NCBI GenBank assembly: GCA_017432445.1
Contig: JAFRJC010000029.1
Coordinates: forward strand, 1 to 34,745
DNA: 34,745 bases
Reading direction: 5' to 3'
From: Eggerthellaceae bacterium
Lineage (GTDB): Bacteria; Actinomycetota; Coriobacteriia; Coriobacteriales; Eggerthellaceae
The notes beneath the pieces are model-generated. The model saw nothing but the letters and a program-made list of their open reading frames with translations. It ran no database searches and had not been told where the DNA came from. Below are positions 24,857-33,212 of the stretch, piece after piece; the stretch's first letter is position 1; every line of letters starts with the position of its first letter. Made by a program: the position numbers and the translations under genes.

Positions 24857-27121
24857 TTACCCAAGTCCGTTGGTCGGAAGTTCGATAACTTGGCCCTTGT
24901 CCACGTGGACGAGGGCGCTCTTCTCGGTGATGTCGTCGGTGTTCACGTCGAAATCAATCCAGCCGTCATCGCTATAAGCCTTAACTGACGCTTCGGAGAA
25001 GCTGGGACCGATTACCGCTCGGACGTAGTAGTCACCCTCGGGCAACGTTGCGCTCACGAGGTCGTTCTCTCCTGTGGGCCACGTTGTCATCGGGGTGAAA
25101 GCGTCCAGGTTCTCTTTCTCATAGAACGTGATGCACACGAAACCCTGATCGGCGGAATCTGCGTCGGGGTATTTGAACTCGACTGCACCCGCATTCTCGG
25201 GCAGCTCGGAGGGCTGCTCCAGATTGGTGTACCCGGCCTCGTCGATAGCCTTCTTCAGCGCGTCCGTGTACTGGCCCAAGCTCGACTGCTCCAAAACCCA
25301 CGGCAAGAGCTCGGCCATCTGGACATAGTCTGTGGTGGGAACCATGGCAAGCGCCACATTCGTCCAGAAGTACACCTGGTCGTTAGGGGCCATGCCGGCC
25401 TCGTTGAGCTTGTAGGAAACGATGTTCAGAAGCGAAGAGTTGGTGTGGACTCCGCCCTGGTCATTTACCTCCGTGCCTTCTGGGGCATCGGGTGTGTAGT
25501 AAATGCCCCACCGATACTCGGGCTGGATATGTGAAGTGGGGTCGCTCATGGAGCGGAAGCCGCCTTCCATGGCTTTCTCGCCCATGAGCCAAGCGCCGTC
25601 ATCGCCGTCGATCAGCATCTCCACGAGGTTGCCCATGATGTCGCTCATGCCCTCGTTTATTGCGCCGGGTTCGTTGACGTAGAGGTTGGTTGTCATGGTC
25701 GTGCCCGTTATGCAATGGGTGAACTCGTGGGCGACGACGTCGGTTGCCGCACCGTAGTCCCTCACGCGGCCGAACGCGAAGGACTCCCACCCGTTGCGAT
25801 ATCCCGCATATATGCAGTTATCCGCCGGCTCGCCATTTTCCTTGTAGTTCATCATGAGGAGCACCGGGGTACCTAGGTCGTTCGGGCCCCTCCAGCCGAT
25901 GGAGCTGAAGAAATCGTAGATGCGAATGAAGTTCTCGTACACTCCCAGGTCGCAGGCGTCGATGGATTCGCCATCTTCCGCCACGGGGCAGGCGAGCCTA
26001 TCGTTCTCGGCTAATTCCGAGAAGTCGACGCACAGGATCTTCCGCTCGGCGTCGCCGAGGTAGGCTATCTCGCCTGACTGCTTGTCGAGGAGTACCGGCA
26101 CGGTGACTTCTCTGGTCGTGTCATCCTTCGTGATGTCGAAGGACAGTTCTTTCTGGTCGAATGCGTCAAAGTCGAAGTCGATCGTCTGGCCGGTGAGCGC
26201 CTCGACGTTGTTGGGCTCCGAGACGGGCGTGTTGTACATGTAATCGCCTTCTGCGCTCACGTAATTGGCAAGATAGGCCATATCGTGACGTTCACCCGCC
26301 GGCGCGTCGATGTAGACGACCCAGGCAAGGCAGTACCGAGATTGATCGTTCGGCAGGGGAACGATGGTCAAGGTAGTGAACTCGCTGAGAATCTCGGCGT
26401 CGGGCATGCCCTGGTTTGCAAGCTCCTCTGCTACCAGCTGTTCCGCTTGTTCCTGCGAAAGGCCGTCCCTGGTCGCGGGGGTCACCTTGACGTCGGGAAG
26501 GATGGCGCTCACGAGGCCCGTGACCTTGCCATCCTTGTTCACGATGATTTTGGCGCTGGCGCCGTGCACCAGGACTTCGCCGGCTTCCTGGCGGAAGATG
26601 TAGTAGGTGGTTCCGTTCTCTGTGGGAATCGCGTTGACGAGGTCCATCTCGGTGGTATCGTCGCCGCCCATCTTATCGATGAGGGTGCCGATTACCCGTT
26701 GCGCCTCAGCTTCGCTAGTCACGGTGGCATCCGTGACGTTTTCGCTGACGAAGGAGGATACAAGTCCCTTGCCCCGAAGCGCTTCTTCGTAAGCTGCCTG
26801 TACCTCTTCGTAGGTTTGCTGTTGCTCGCCGTCAGCTGCTTGCTCCTCGCCGTCAGCAGCCTCGCCGCTTCCCTGGGCTTCGCTATTCTGCGCGGCTTCG
26901 CCACTTTGGGTGGCTTTTATACCTTGGGCGGCATTACTGCCCTGTGGGGCCGAGTTGTCCTGGGCGTCTTCTCCGCTTGGGGAAACCTCGCTGCTCTCGC
27001 TTCCAGCGCTTGAACTGCTGCCGGAAGTCGCGCCGCAACCCGCGAGCCCGAAACACGTAACTGACAGGCATGCTGCCGCAACGATCGCCACAATCTTCTT
27101 GCCAAAGCTCAGTTTCCTCAT
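24857..27121 (-). CDS. Thermolysin-type (M4) metallopeptidase lipoprotein
   Basis: A 754-residue secreted zinc protease. A lipoprotein signal ends in the lipobox LAGC (Cys29), followed by a long Ser/Glu/Gln-rich tether to about residue 110. A propeptide with FTP/PepSY-like features occupies about 110-330. The zinc motif HEFTH is near 463-467, the third ligand is in GAINEGMSD (about 485-493, the thermolysin spacing), and the catalytic histidine is probably in GGVHTNSSLLN. A C-terminal extension of about 100 residues of unknown fold ends the protein. It should be anchored outside the membrane and cleave proteins or peptides at the cell surface. GAGG lies five bases before the ATG. It is divergent from the CAP-domain gene. 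Confidence 0.9.
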   Translation of the reverse strand: MRKLSFGKKIVAIVAAACLSVTCFGLAGCGATSGSSSSAGSESSEVSPSGEDAQDNSAPQGSNAAQGIKATQSGEAAQNSEAQGSGEAADGEEQAADGEQQQTYEEVQAAYEEALRGKGLVSSFVSENVTDATVTSEAEAQRVIGTLIDKMGGDDTTEMDLVNAIPTENGTTYYIFRQEAGEVLVHGASAKIIVNKDGKVTGLVSAILPDVKVTPATRDGLSQEQAEQLVAEELANQGMPDAEILSEFTTLTIVPLPNDQSRYCLAWVVYIDAPAGERHDMAYLANYVSAEGDYMYNTPVSEPNNVEALTGQTIDFDFDAFDQKELSFDITKDDTTREVTVPVLLDKQSGEIAYLGDAERKILCVDFSELAENDRLACPVAEDGESIDACDLGVYENFIRIYDFFSSIGWRGPNDLGTPVLLMMNYKENGEPADNCIYAGYRNGWESFAFGRVRDYGAATDVVAHEFTHCITGTTMTTNLYVNEPGAINEGMSDIMGNLVEMLIDGDDGAWLMGEKAMEGGFRSMSDPTSHIQPEYRWGIYYTPDAPEGTEVNDQGGVHTNSSLLNIVSYKLNEAGMAPNDQVYFWTNVALAMVPTTDYVQMAELLPWVLEQSSLGQYTDALKKAIDEAGYTNLEQPSELPENAGAVEFKYPDADSADQGFVCITFYEKENLDAFTPMTTWPTGENDLVSATLPEGDYYVRAVIGPSFSEASVKAYSDDGWIDFDVNTDDITEKSALVHVDKGQVIELPTNGLG

Positions 27122-27275
27122 ATCGACCTCATTCCCCCAGGAAACACCTTGGAGATTGTAACACCTTGCTCAGCTGAGGGCTGCACGCCAGTGATGCTTG
27201 CCTTGTTTAGCCGGCATAACCAGTTCTGGTATCATATTCGTCGGTTCTGCGTTGTGCTCGATCAAGGGGTTTCGC

Positions 27276-28793
27276 ATGGCGAGTCGTGATTCTGGCAACT
27301 CGACGTCAATCGTTTCGGGAAGAACGCTGATATCGGTCGCGGCCTTCCTTGTTCTTGCGTTTCTCAGCTTTTCATTTATAGGCTTGGTGCCATCTGCCCA
27401 TGCTGATGCGCCAACTGCCGTGCGCGTGGGGGAGATGGCTTCATCCGAGGCGCCCGGCGTCACCAAGCACAGCGCTTCCGAGGTAAGGGCTTATGTGAAA
27501 CAACATGCCATAAGCATGGATGGCGACGTGACGTATGCGTCCAAACCGACTCTGAAAAAGGGTTCCTATTATCCTGGCGTGTTGTCCGACAAAACCACGA
27601 GGAGCGCCCTTGATGCCCTGAATTGCATCCGTTACATAGCCGGGTTGGGCAACAACGTCGTTCTCGATAGCCAGTATAGCTCTCTGGCCCAGGCGGCGAC
27701 GCTGGTCAACGCCGTCAACGGGGAATTGTCGCATTACCCCAGCCAGCCTGCTGGAATGAGCAACGAGCTGTTTAACCAGTGCTATTCGGGCGCTTCGAGT
27801 TCCAACCTTGCATGGGGGTATGGCTCGTTGAACAACGCCGTTTTCGGTTGGATGGACGACGGGGACAGCGTGAACATAGATCGGGTCGGGCATCGCAGAT
27901 GGATCCTGAATCCCCAGATGGGGCGCGTGGGCTTTGGCGTGGTGGAGCACCTTTACGCGCTCTATGCAGTCGACTTCAGCGCATCGGGCAAACAGACTAA
28001 CGTGGTGTGGCCTGCGCAGACGATGCCCATCGAGTACTTCGGCAATCGGCAGCCATGGACGATTTCGGTCGGGGAGGAAGTGCAGAACCCATCGCAGGTC
28101 AGGGTCACCCTGACCCGATCCGACGGACGGACGTGGAACTTCTCAGCGCTGTCCACGAGCACGACGGCCAAGAATTACTTCGGCATTAACAACGACGGTT
28201 ACGGGGCCAGCGGCTGCATCATATTCCGCCCTGACGGCGTCGACTACAATACAAACGACCGCTTCCACGTCAAGGCAACCGGGGTTAACGGCCGCACCAT
28301 CGAGTACGACGTCGACTTCATCAGCGTCTACCCGGAGATCGAGGCAGCATTATTGGACGACTCGTACCTATCCAACTCGTTCGTCTACACGGGCAAGCAG
28401 ATCAAGCCCAAGGTGCAGGTTTTCACAGAGTACCTCGAGCTGCAGAAGGGGACCGATTACACGGTCACGTATTCGAAGAACGTTAACGTCGGCACGGGGG
28501 TCATCACGGTGAAGGGCGTCGGCCAGTTTTCGGGTACGGCGAAGGTAAAGTTCAAGATCACACGCGCCAGCATCGCCAAGGCGAAAGCGAAGCGCATAAA
28601 GGCGATGAAGTACCGCAACGGCAAGGCCGTGAAACCGGCGGTCCAATTGACCTACAAGGGCAAGAAGCTGAAGAAGTCGAAAGACTACAAGGTGAAGTAC
28701 AAGAACAATAGGAAGCGCGGCACCGCCACCGCGATCATCACGGGAATCGGGAACTTCAAGGGCACGAAGCAGCTGAAGTTCAAGATCCGGTAG
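27276..28793 (+). CDS. Secreted CAP/SCP-domain protein with two C-terminal Ig-like repeats
   Basis: A 505-residue exported protein. The signal peptide is near residues 15-45 (hydrophobic core, then VPSAHADA). A CAP (SCP/PR-1) domain spans about 100-260, with LDALNCIRYIAGL, a conserved His in ELSHYP and GHRRWILNPQMGRVGFG. A linker domain follows. The C-terminus holds two Ig-like repeats of the form YTGK-x-x-x-P...GTDYTVTYSKN...GVGQFSGT and TYKGKKLKKSKDYKVKYKNN...GIGNFKGT, common in coriobacterial surface proteins. The second repeat is very lysine-rich. No sortase motif was seen. The start at 27276 has AAGGGG six bases upstream and places the signal peptide correctly; an earlier start at 27198 does not. 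Confidence 0.87.
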   Translation: MASRDSGNSTSIVSGRTLISVAAFLVLAFLSFSFIGLVPSAHADAPTAVRVGEMASSEAPGVTKHSASEVRAYVKQHAISMDGDVTYASKPTLKKGSYYPGVLSDKTTRSALDALNCIRYIAGLGNNVVLDSQYSSLAQAATLVNAVNGELSHYPSQPAGMSNELFNQCYSGASSSNLAWGYGSLNNAVFGWMDDGDSVNIDRVGHRRWILNPQMGRVGFGVVEHLYALYAVDFSASGKQTNVVWPAQTMPIEYFGNRQPWTISVGEEVQNPSQVRVTLTRSDGRTWNFSALSTSTTAKNYFGINNDGYGASGCIIFRPDGVDYNTNDRFHVKATGVNGRTIEYDVDFISVYPEIEAALLDDSYLSNSFVYTGKQIKPKVQVFTEYLELQKGTDYTVTYSKNVNVGTGVITVKGVGQFSGTAKVKFKITRASIAKAKAKRIKAMKYRNGKAVKPAVQLTYKGKKLKKSKDYKVKYKNNRKRGTATAIITGIGNFKGTKQLKFKIR

Positions 28794-28858
28794 GGGCTGG
28801 GTATCGCCTCCCGCCGATCCGCCAGAAAGCATTCCCAACCCCAACGCTCGAAGAGGCG

Positions 28859-30442
28859 TTATCCGTTCTGCTTCTTGAATCGCTCGCTCAACACCGGATC
28901 CCAGGAAACGACACCCTCGAATTCGTGATCGATGGGGTTCATCTTCTTGAAGAACTCGGATAGCTTCTCAGTCGCATAGGGAGTCTTCACGTAACTGAAC
29001 CATTCGTATCGGGCATGGTAGACAGGCTCGCCGCGGTCGTTCGAATCGGCGATGATGAGCACATGGTCGCCGTCTTGCAGCGGTCGGGATATGACGCTCC
29101 TGACGTCTGCGGGCGTCGAGATGATTATTTCCCCAAGGTCTTGGTCCGGAATGATCTGGAACGAGGAGTCCCCCCTCCTGATAAGCGCTGATTGTGCCGA
29201 GCAGCCAAGATCGGGATGAATCCTGAAGGCGAAGTCGAGGACCGTGGACCCCTCGGCCATTTGATACGGCTGGCCGTCTTTGGAATAGACGGTTATGACC
29301 TTTTCGGGCATTTCGGTAATGGAAGCATCGGGTGGGAACAGCGACGCATAGTCCGATATCTCCGAGTTGCCTGCTGGAGGCCTGAGGATAACGAGGAACC
29401 GATTGAAGTACCTATCCCTCAGGTCGATTGCGATGACGGACCTCGAGGGATAGTTGAAGTCTATTCGGAGACTGATTCCGTTTTGGCGCAGCTCGGAATC
29501 ATAGATGTCGATGAAGCGCGGAAGCATCTCGTATTCATCGGCGCCTTGGTACTCGAGCACGATCTCGTAAAGGTATATGGAGCTCTTGGGAAAGCTGCCG
29601 GTCGAATTAAAGGGCCTGGTGTCACCAAGGAGGTTCCTGATCTGATAACACTTGCACGAGCCGCTGCTCACCTTGCGGAACAACGGTTGCTGCCCGACGG
29701 GCGCTTTTCGCAATGCCATATCGAGCATAACCATGAAGGACTCGACGTGCCGGGAGTTTCTTGAGCGCGTTTCTTCGTAAGCAGACGTGATCTCGTCATA
29801 CAGGTCGGGCTGGAGATACGAGAAGCAGAGCTCGGACAGTTCACGCTCGAAGTATTTCGAACCGATTAGCTTTGCGAGCGGCACGAAGAACTGGAGCGTA
29901 TCGCTTGCCTTCTTGTTCTGGCTGGCCTTTGAGCAGTTATCCAGGGTCCGCATGTTGTGAAGTCTGTCAGCCAGCTTCAGGTAGATCGCCTTGCCGGACT
30001 GGGGATTCGACGGGTCGAGGAGCTTGGCGTTGCTGAGACCGTCGATGTAGTCCTTTATCAGCCGCCTCTGATGGTCGTTGGTTACAGAGTCCGGGATGAT
30101 GGCCTCGACGTGCGTGACGGCGTCGACAATGTCCGCCACGTCTTGGCCGAACGTCACCGAGAGGCTCTCCAAGGTGTATTCGGTGTCCTCGACGGTGTCG
30201 TGGAGGAGGGCGGCGATCACCATGTTTTGGTCTCCGCCGTTTTCGGCAACGATTTCAGCGACCGACACAGGATGGTCGATATAGGGCGTCTTGTTGTCCT
30301 TCCGCAAGACTCCCTTATGGAGTTCGGCGGCTGTCCGGTAAGCGTGCATGATGCGCGTCCTGCTTGCCGTCGCGTCGTTCTCCTTCGTGCGGCGGATGAC
30401 GAGCTCCATCTTCTCTTCTGGCGAGCGCTTGTCTTCCATCAT
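28859..30442 (-). CDS. RelA/SpoT-like protein: intact HD hydrolase domain, unrecognised synthetase region, TGS domain
   Basis: A 527-residue protein. The N-terminal HD domain has the motifs of (p)ppGpp hydrolases: YIDHPVSVAEI (54-64), LLHDTVEDT (79-87) and KLADRLHNMRTL (about 155-166). A TGS domain follows at about 385-445 (ITVYSKDGQPYQMAEGSTVLDFAFRIHPDLG is split by strands typical of TGS). Between them (about 225-370), where a synthetase domain would lie, the usual synthetase motifs are not visible. The protein may therefore be a stand-alone alarmone hydrolase or act on another nucleotide. There is no ACT or zinc-finger domain at the C-terminus. Its start overlaps the XRE gene stop (ATGA), so the pair is translationally coupled. 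Confidence 0.8.
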   Translation of the reverse strand: MMEDKRSPEEKMELVIRRTKENDATASRTRIMHAYRTAAELHKGVLRKDNKTPYIDHPVSVAEIVAENGGDQNMVIAALLHDTVEDTEYTLESLSVTFGQDVADIVDAVTHVEAIIPDSVTNDHQRRLIKDYIDGLSNAKLLDPSNPQSGKAIYLKLADRLHNMRTLDNCSKASQNKKASDTLQFFVPLAKLIGSKYFERELSELCFSYLQPDLYDEITSAYEETRSRNSRHVESFMVMLDMALRKAPVGQQPLFRKVSSGSCKCYQIRNLLGDTRPFNSTGSFPKSSIYLYEIVLEYQGADEYEMLPRFIDIYDSELRQNGISLRIDFNYPSRSVIAIDLRDRYFNRFLVILRPPAGNSEISDYASLFPPDASITEMPEKVITVYSKDGQPYQMAEGSTVLDFAFRIHPDLGCSAQSALIRRGDSSFQIIPDQDLGEIIISTPADVRSVISRPLQDGDHVLIIADSNDRGEPVYHARYEWFSYVKTPYATEKLSEFFKKMNPIDHEFEGVVSWDPVLSERFKKQNG

Positions 30443-31629
30443 TTACCGCCTTCCACCCAGAGGCCTTGCTTCTTGGCAATGGCGCAGACATCTGCGTAAA
30501 GGGCATTGGAGGTTTCCCCATCCACTTTGATGGCGCGGTATGCGTTGCGGCTAACCGCCTGGCGGACCGCATCCTCGAGGAAGCACATCACCAGCGCCTC
30601 CTTGTACGAATCGTCGAGCTCGGAGAGGTACGTCGACGACTCTTCATCGGTGGCGTAAATGCCCTTGATGTATCGGACGAAATCCCTTTTCATCTGGCTA
30701 AGGTCGATCTGCGGGGATCCCACGTTGAGGTAAGTGGCAATCTCGTCCGGGCCGAGCAGCAGGTCAAGCGATTCGGCGAGCCTTTTCTCCTTGCCCACAA
30801 TCGGATGCGTGAGCGGAACGGCCGAGATGAGCACTTTCTGGGCGAACGGCAGATGGTAGTTGCCATGCGAGACCGAGCTGAGAACCCCGATGTTGCAGCG
30901 CAGCGAGTCCTTGTTGACCTCGAGCGCGACGTTCTGCATCGTGATCGTTATTTCGGAGTTCGGTTTCGACAAGTGGACGACGGCCTGCGGGCCGTTCAGG
31001 ACGAAGTGCCCGTAGTATAGCGAGCGGAACTTGCCTGCGTGCCTCGCTGCGAGGATGTCGGCGAGCTCCGCAGTCGACGCCTCCTGGTGCTTGTCGATCT
31101 GCGCCTTTATCTCGGTGACGTTTCGCATGCTGACGCCCATGACGCAGAGGGCCGGATACGACTCCGACCCCAAGGCGTTCACTTCGTTTCGGATGACCAG
31201 GACACCACTGTCGACGCTGGCGTCGTTCCCATGGTTCTCGTGCCCCGGCGCCTGGCTGGTGTTGAAGTAGTGGATAGCGTAACTGCCGCAGTAATAGGGG
31301 TAGTTGTGGGAGTCGAGGGAAACGCGCGACGGGCCCGCCATGACGCTTCCGATGTCATGTTGGATCAGGTCCTGCAGCTCGACGTTGAACATTCGGGCTA
31401 TGAAGATGAGCTTGTCGACAGGCGGGAGCGTCTTGCCGTTTATGTAGTTGGCAAGCGAGGCGCTACTGATGTCGACCATCTCGCAGAAAGCCTCCCTGGT
31501 AATGGAGCTACCGTTGAGGAGTTGCTTCAGGTTTGCTCCGAAGGTCGACTTGACGGCTTCGCCGATATTCGCGAGGCTCTCCTTCGGATCTTGGGCGGGC
31601 GGTTTTCGGAAAGTGGTGGTGCTTGCCAT
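30439..31629 (-). CDS. XRE-family transcriptional regulator with large unknown C-terminal domain
   Basis: A 396-residue protein. A Cro/CI-type helix-turn-helix lies at about 33-90 (LKQLLNGSSITREAFCEMVDISSASLANYINGK is its core, ending in the typical YINGKTLPPVDKLIFIARMF pattern). The remaining 300 residues are not recognised and contain several beta-rich stretches, perhaps a sensor domain. It is the first gene of a two-gene operon with the RelA/SpoT-like protein and probably regulates it. The start at 31629 has GAGGAG upstream; an ATG five codons earlier lacks it. A near-consensus promoter lies just upstream, so autoregulation is plausible. Confidence 0.8.
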   Translation of the reverse strand: MASTTTFRKPPAQDPKESLANIGEAVKSTFGANLKQLLNGSSITREAFCEMVDISSASLANYINGKTLPPVDKLIFIARMFNVELQDLIQHDIGSVMAGPSRVSLDSHNYPYYCGSYAIHYFNTSQAPGHENHGNDASVDSGVLVIRNEVNALGSESYPALCVMGVSMRNVTEIKAQIDKHQEASTAELADILAARHAGKFRSLYYGHFVLNGPQAVVHLSKPNSEITITMQNVALEVNKDSLRCNIGVLSSVSHGNYHLPFAQKVLISAVPLTHPIVGKEKRLAESLDLLLGPDEIATYLNVGSPQIDLSQMKRDFVRYIKGIYATDEESSTYLSELDDSYKEALVMCFLEDAVRQAVSRNAYRAIKVDGETSNALYADVCAIAKKQGLWVEGGK

Positions 31630-31656
31630 GGGAACTCCTCTCAAAAGGTTGATAAA

Positions 31657-31685
31657 AGTGTAAGAGCGTGCGAAATTAAAGTCAA
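31657..31685 (-). promoter_or_regulatory. Sigma-70-type promoter for the XRE/RelA-SpoT-like operon
   Basis: On the minus strand TTGACT (31680-31685) is followed after exactly 17 bp by TACACT (31657-31662). Transcription would start near 31650, giving a short leader of about 20 bases that includes the GAGGAG site. Confidence 0.55.
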
Positions 31686-32085
31686 CGGATAATCTATTAT
31701 AAATAATTAGAAGTGGGAAAAGTAGATATTAAGCATCTTAATTCTGGTTGAAACCCCGTTTAGAACTCCAAAATAATAAGCATATGAACTGGTAAAACAA
31801 AATTATAATAAATATATCGCACGCAGAGTTAAGCAAACTCTAAGCAGAATAGCTATCTGGTTTTCTAAATCGTATGCGCTTCTCTCGATATAACTAAAAT
31901 GAAATTGCCGCCCAGACCGAGCCCCGCCATCTTGCCCACGAAACCGCTGCGGTTCGCGCCGATGGCAAGTGGCGCAATCCAGTGGGGTTATTATCCTAAA
32001 TACAAACCCCACGTGTGAGCTATACTCGATCTGGTTTCATTTCATGGAAACCGAGTCATGGTGTTCGGCAAGAGAGGGGCGCGGT
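31686..32085. other. AT-rich intergenic region
   Basis: About 400 bp without a supported gene. From about 31690 to 31910 the sequence is far richer in A and T than its surroundings, with stretches such as TTATAATAAATATAT. A small inverted repeat (AGAGTT at 31825-31830, AACTCT at 31836-31841) lies inside. A possible -10 for the downstream plus-strand gene is TATACT (32021-32026), without a good -35. Confidence 0.5.
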
Positions 32086-32796
32086 ATGAGAGAGCATTCC
32101 ATGAGAATTGAATCAACGTTAGCAGGGGTGATAGTCACCTTGGCAATGGTGGCTTGTCTGGCTTGGCTGATGTTGCCAGCAACGGCGCAGGCTTACGAGG
32201 GTGATGCTTTGACGGCGGGATCGGCCGACGTTTCCACCCAGGCCGACAAGGTCAGGATTGACACGGAAACGCTGTGGGCGGGATGTGAGTACTACATGCC
32301 CGTTATGATTGCGTTTTTCCCACAGAACGCCAAGATTACGAGTATCACCTCGAGCAACTCCAAGGTCATCAAGCCCGTGCTTAACAGCTCGGCTGCTTAC
32401 GACAACTATCTGATTCCCAAAAAGGCGGGTAAGAGCAAGATTACGGTCAAGTACAAGGTCGGCTCGAAGACGAAGAAGGTGAGCGCCACTTACACGGTGA
32501 AGAAATACCCGAAGGCGTATTCGTCGATAACTGTCAATGGCAAGAAGATCAACGTTAAGAAAAACAAGTACTACTACGACGTCGAGGGCTACAAGAAGAC
32601 GTCTGCTAAAGTGAATGTGAAACCCGCGAAGGGTTGGAAAATCATAAGCACCACGTTGTGGGTGGGACAGAAAGCCAAGGACGTCAAGAACGGCAAGTCC
32701 TTCAAGATTCCAAAGGGTAAGAACGCTTATGCCTTCTTCGTTTTGAGTAATGCTAAGGGTGACGTGATCCAATACGGAATTCGTTTCTATCGCTAG
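32086..32796 (+). CDS. Secreted lysine-rich beta-type protein, function unknown
   Basis: A 236-residue exported protein. The signal peptide covers about 1-35 (TLAGVIVTLAMVACLAWLMLP, then TAQA before the cleavage site). The mature part starts with an Ig/BIG-like segment (ITSITSSNSKVIKP, LIPKKAGKSKITVKYKVGSKTKKVSATY). A second lysine-rich domain follows, ending YGIRFYR. There is no cell-wall anchor. The composition resembles the C-terminal repeats of the CAP-domain protein at 27276. The ATG at 32086 is preferred over a start at 31969 because GAGGGG lies six bases upstream and the signal peptide then sits at the N-terminus. It is followed by a strong terminator, so it is probably a single-gene transcript. 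Confidence 0.7.
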   Translation: MREHSMRIESTLAGVIVTLAMVACLAWLMLPATAQAYEGDALTAGSADVSTQADKVRIDTETLWAGCEYYMPVMIAFFPQNAKITSITSSNSKVIKPVLNSSAAYDNYLIPKKAGKSKITVKYKVGSKTKKVSATYTVKKYPKAYSSITVNGKKINVKKNKYYYDVEGYKKTSAKVNVKPAKGWKIISTTLWVGQKAKDVKNGKSFKIPKGKNAYAFFVLSNAKGDVIQYGIRFYR

Positions 32797-32846
32797 AGCT
32801 GATTGCGGGTTGATAGGGGATCCGTTCCCGCCTGTTGCATTTGCTG

Positions 32847-32875
32847 GGACGGCGTTTTTGGCGCCGTCCTTTTTT
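32847..32875 (+). terminator. Rho-independent terminator
   Basis: GGACGGCG (32847-32854) pairs perfectly with CGCCGTCC (32862-32869) around a seven-base loop and is followed by six T residues (32870-32875). It lies about 50 bp after the stop codon of the preceding gene. Confidence 0.9.
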
Positions 32876-33212
32876 GGTATTGATTGCCACGCCTGGGGCG
32901 AATGGTCGCCTTGCCGTCGGGTATATCCATTTGCACGGATAAAAGAACCAGTAATGTCAAAGCGAATCAACAAGTTGGTTGAGAGCGCTATAGTTATGTT
33001 GTTAGCTCTTTTGAAGCAGCCGCGATCCATGGCATCGTTCCTGCTGACCAGCTTTGAATGCGCGGCATTTATCAGAAGGGCTGACTTCCCTGAGAAACGT
33101 ATCCTAAACGCACCCCAACCATACTCATGCGCATGCAGTAACAGGCATGCGTGGTTGCGTACGCGAAGGACGCGTTTCTTGGGCAGGAACGGACTGCGTG
33201 AAAGGAGAGCGG
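32876..33212. other. Intergenic leader upstream of the last secreted protein gene
   Basis: About 337 bp without a supported gene. Short open frames here lack ribosome-binding sites or recognisable domains. A promoter for the downstream gene is expected (a TATAGT lies near 32987), but no convincing -35 was seen. Confidence 0.4.

Noticed and set aside
28794..28858. Imperfect hairpin (GGGGCTGGG...CCCAACCCC) between convergent genes as terminator
   Set aside because: It has a mismatch, a long loop and no T-run; possible but not supported well enough.
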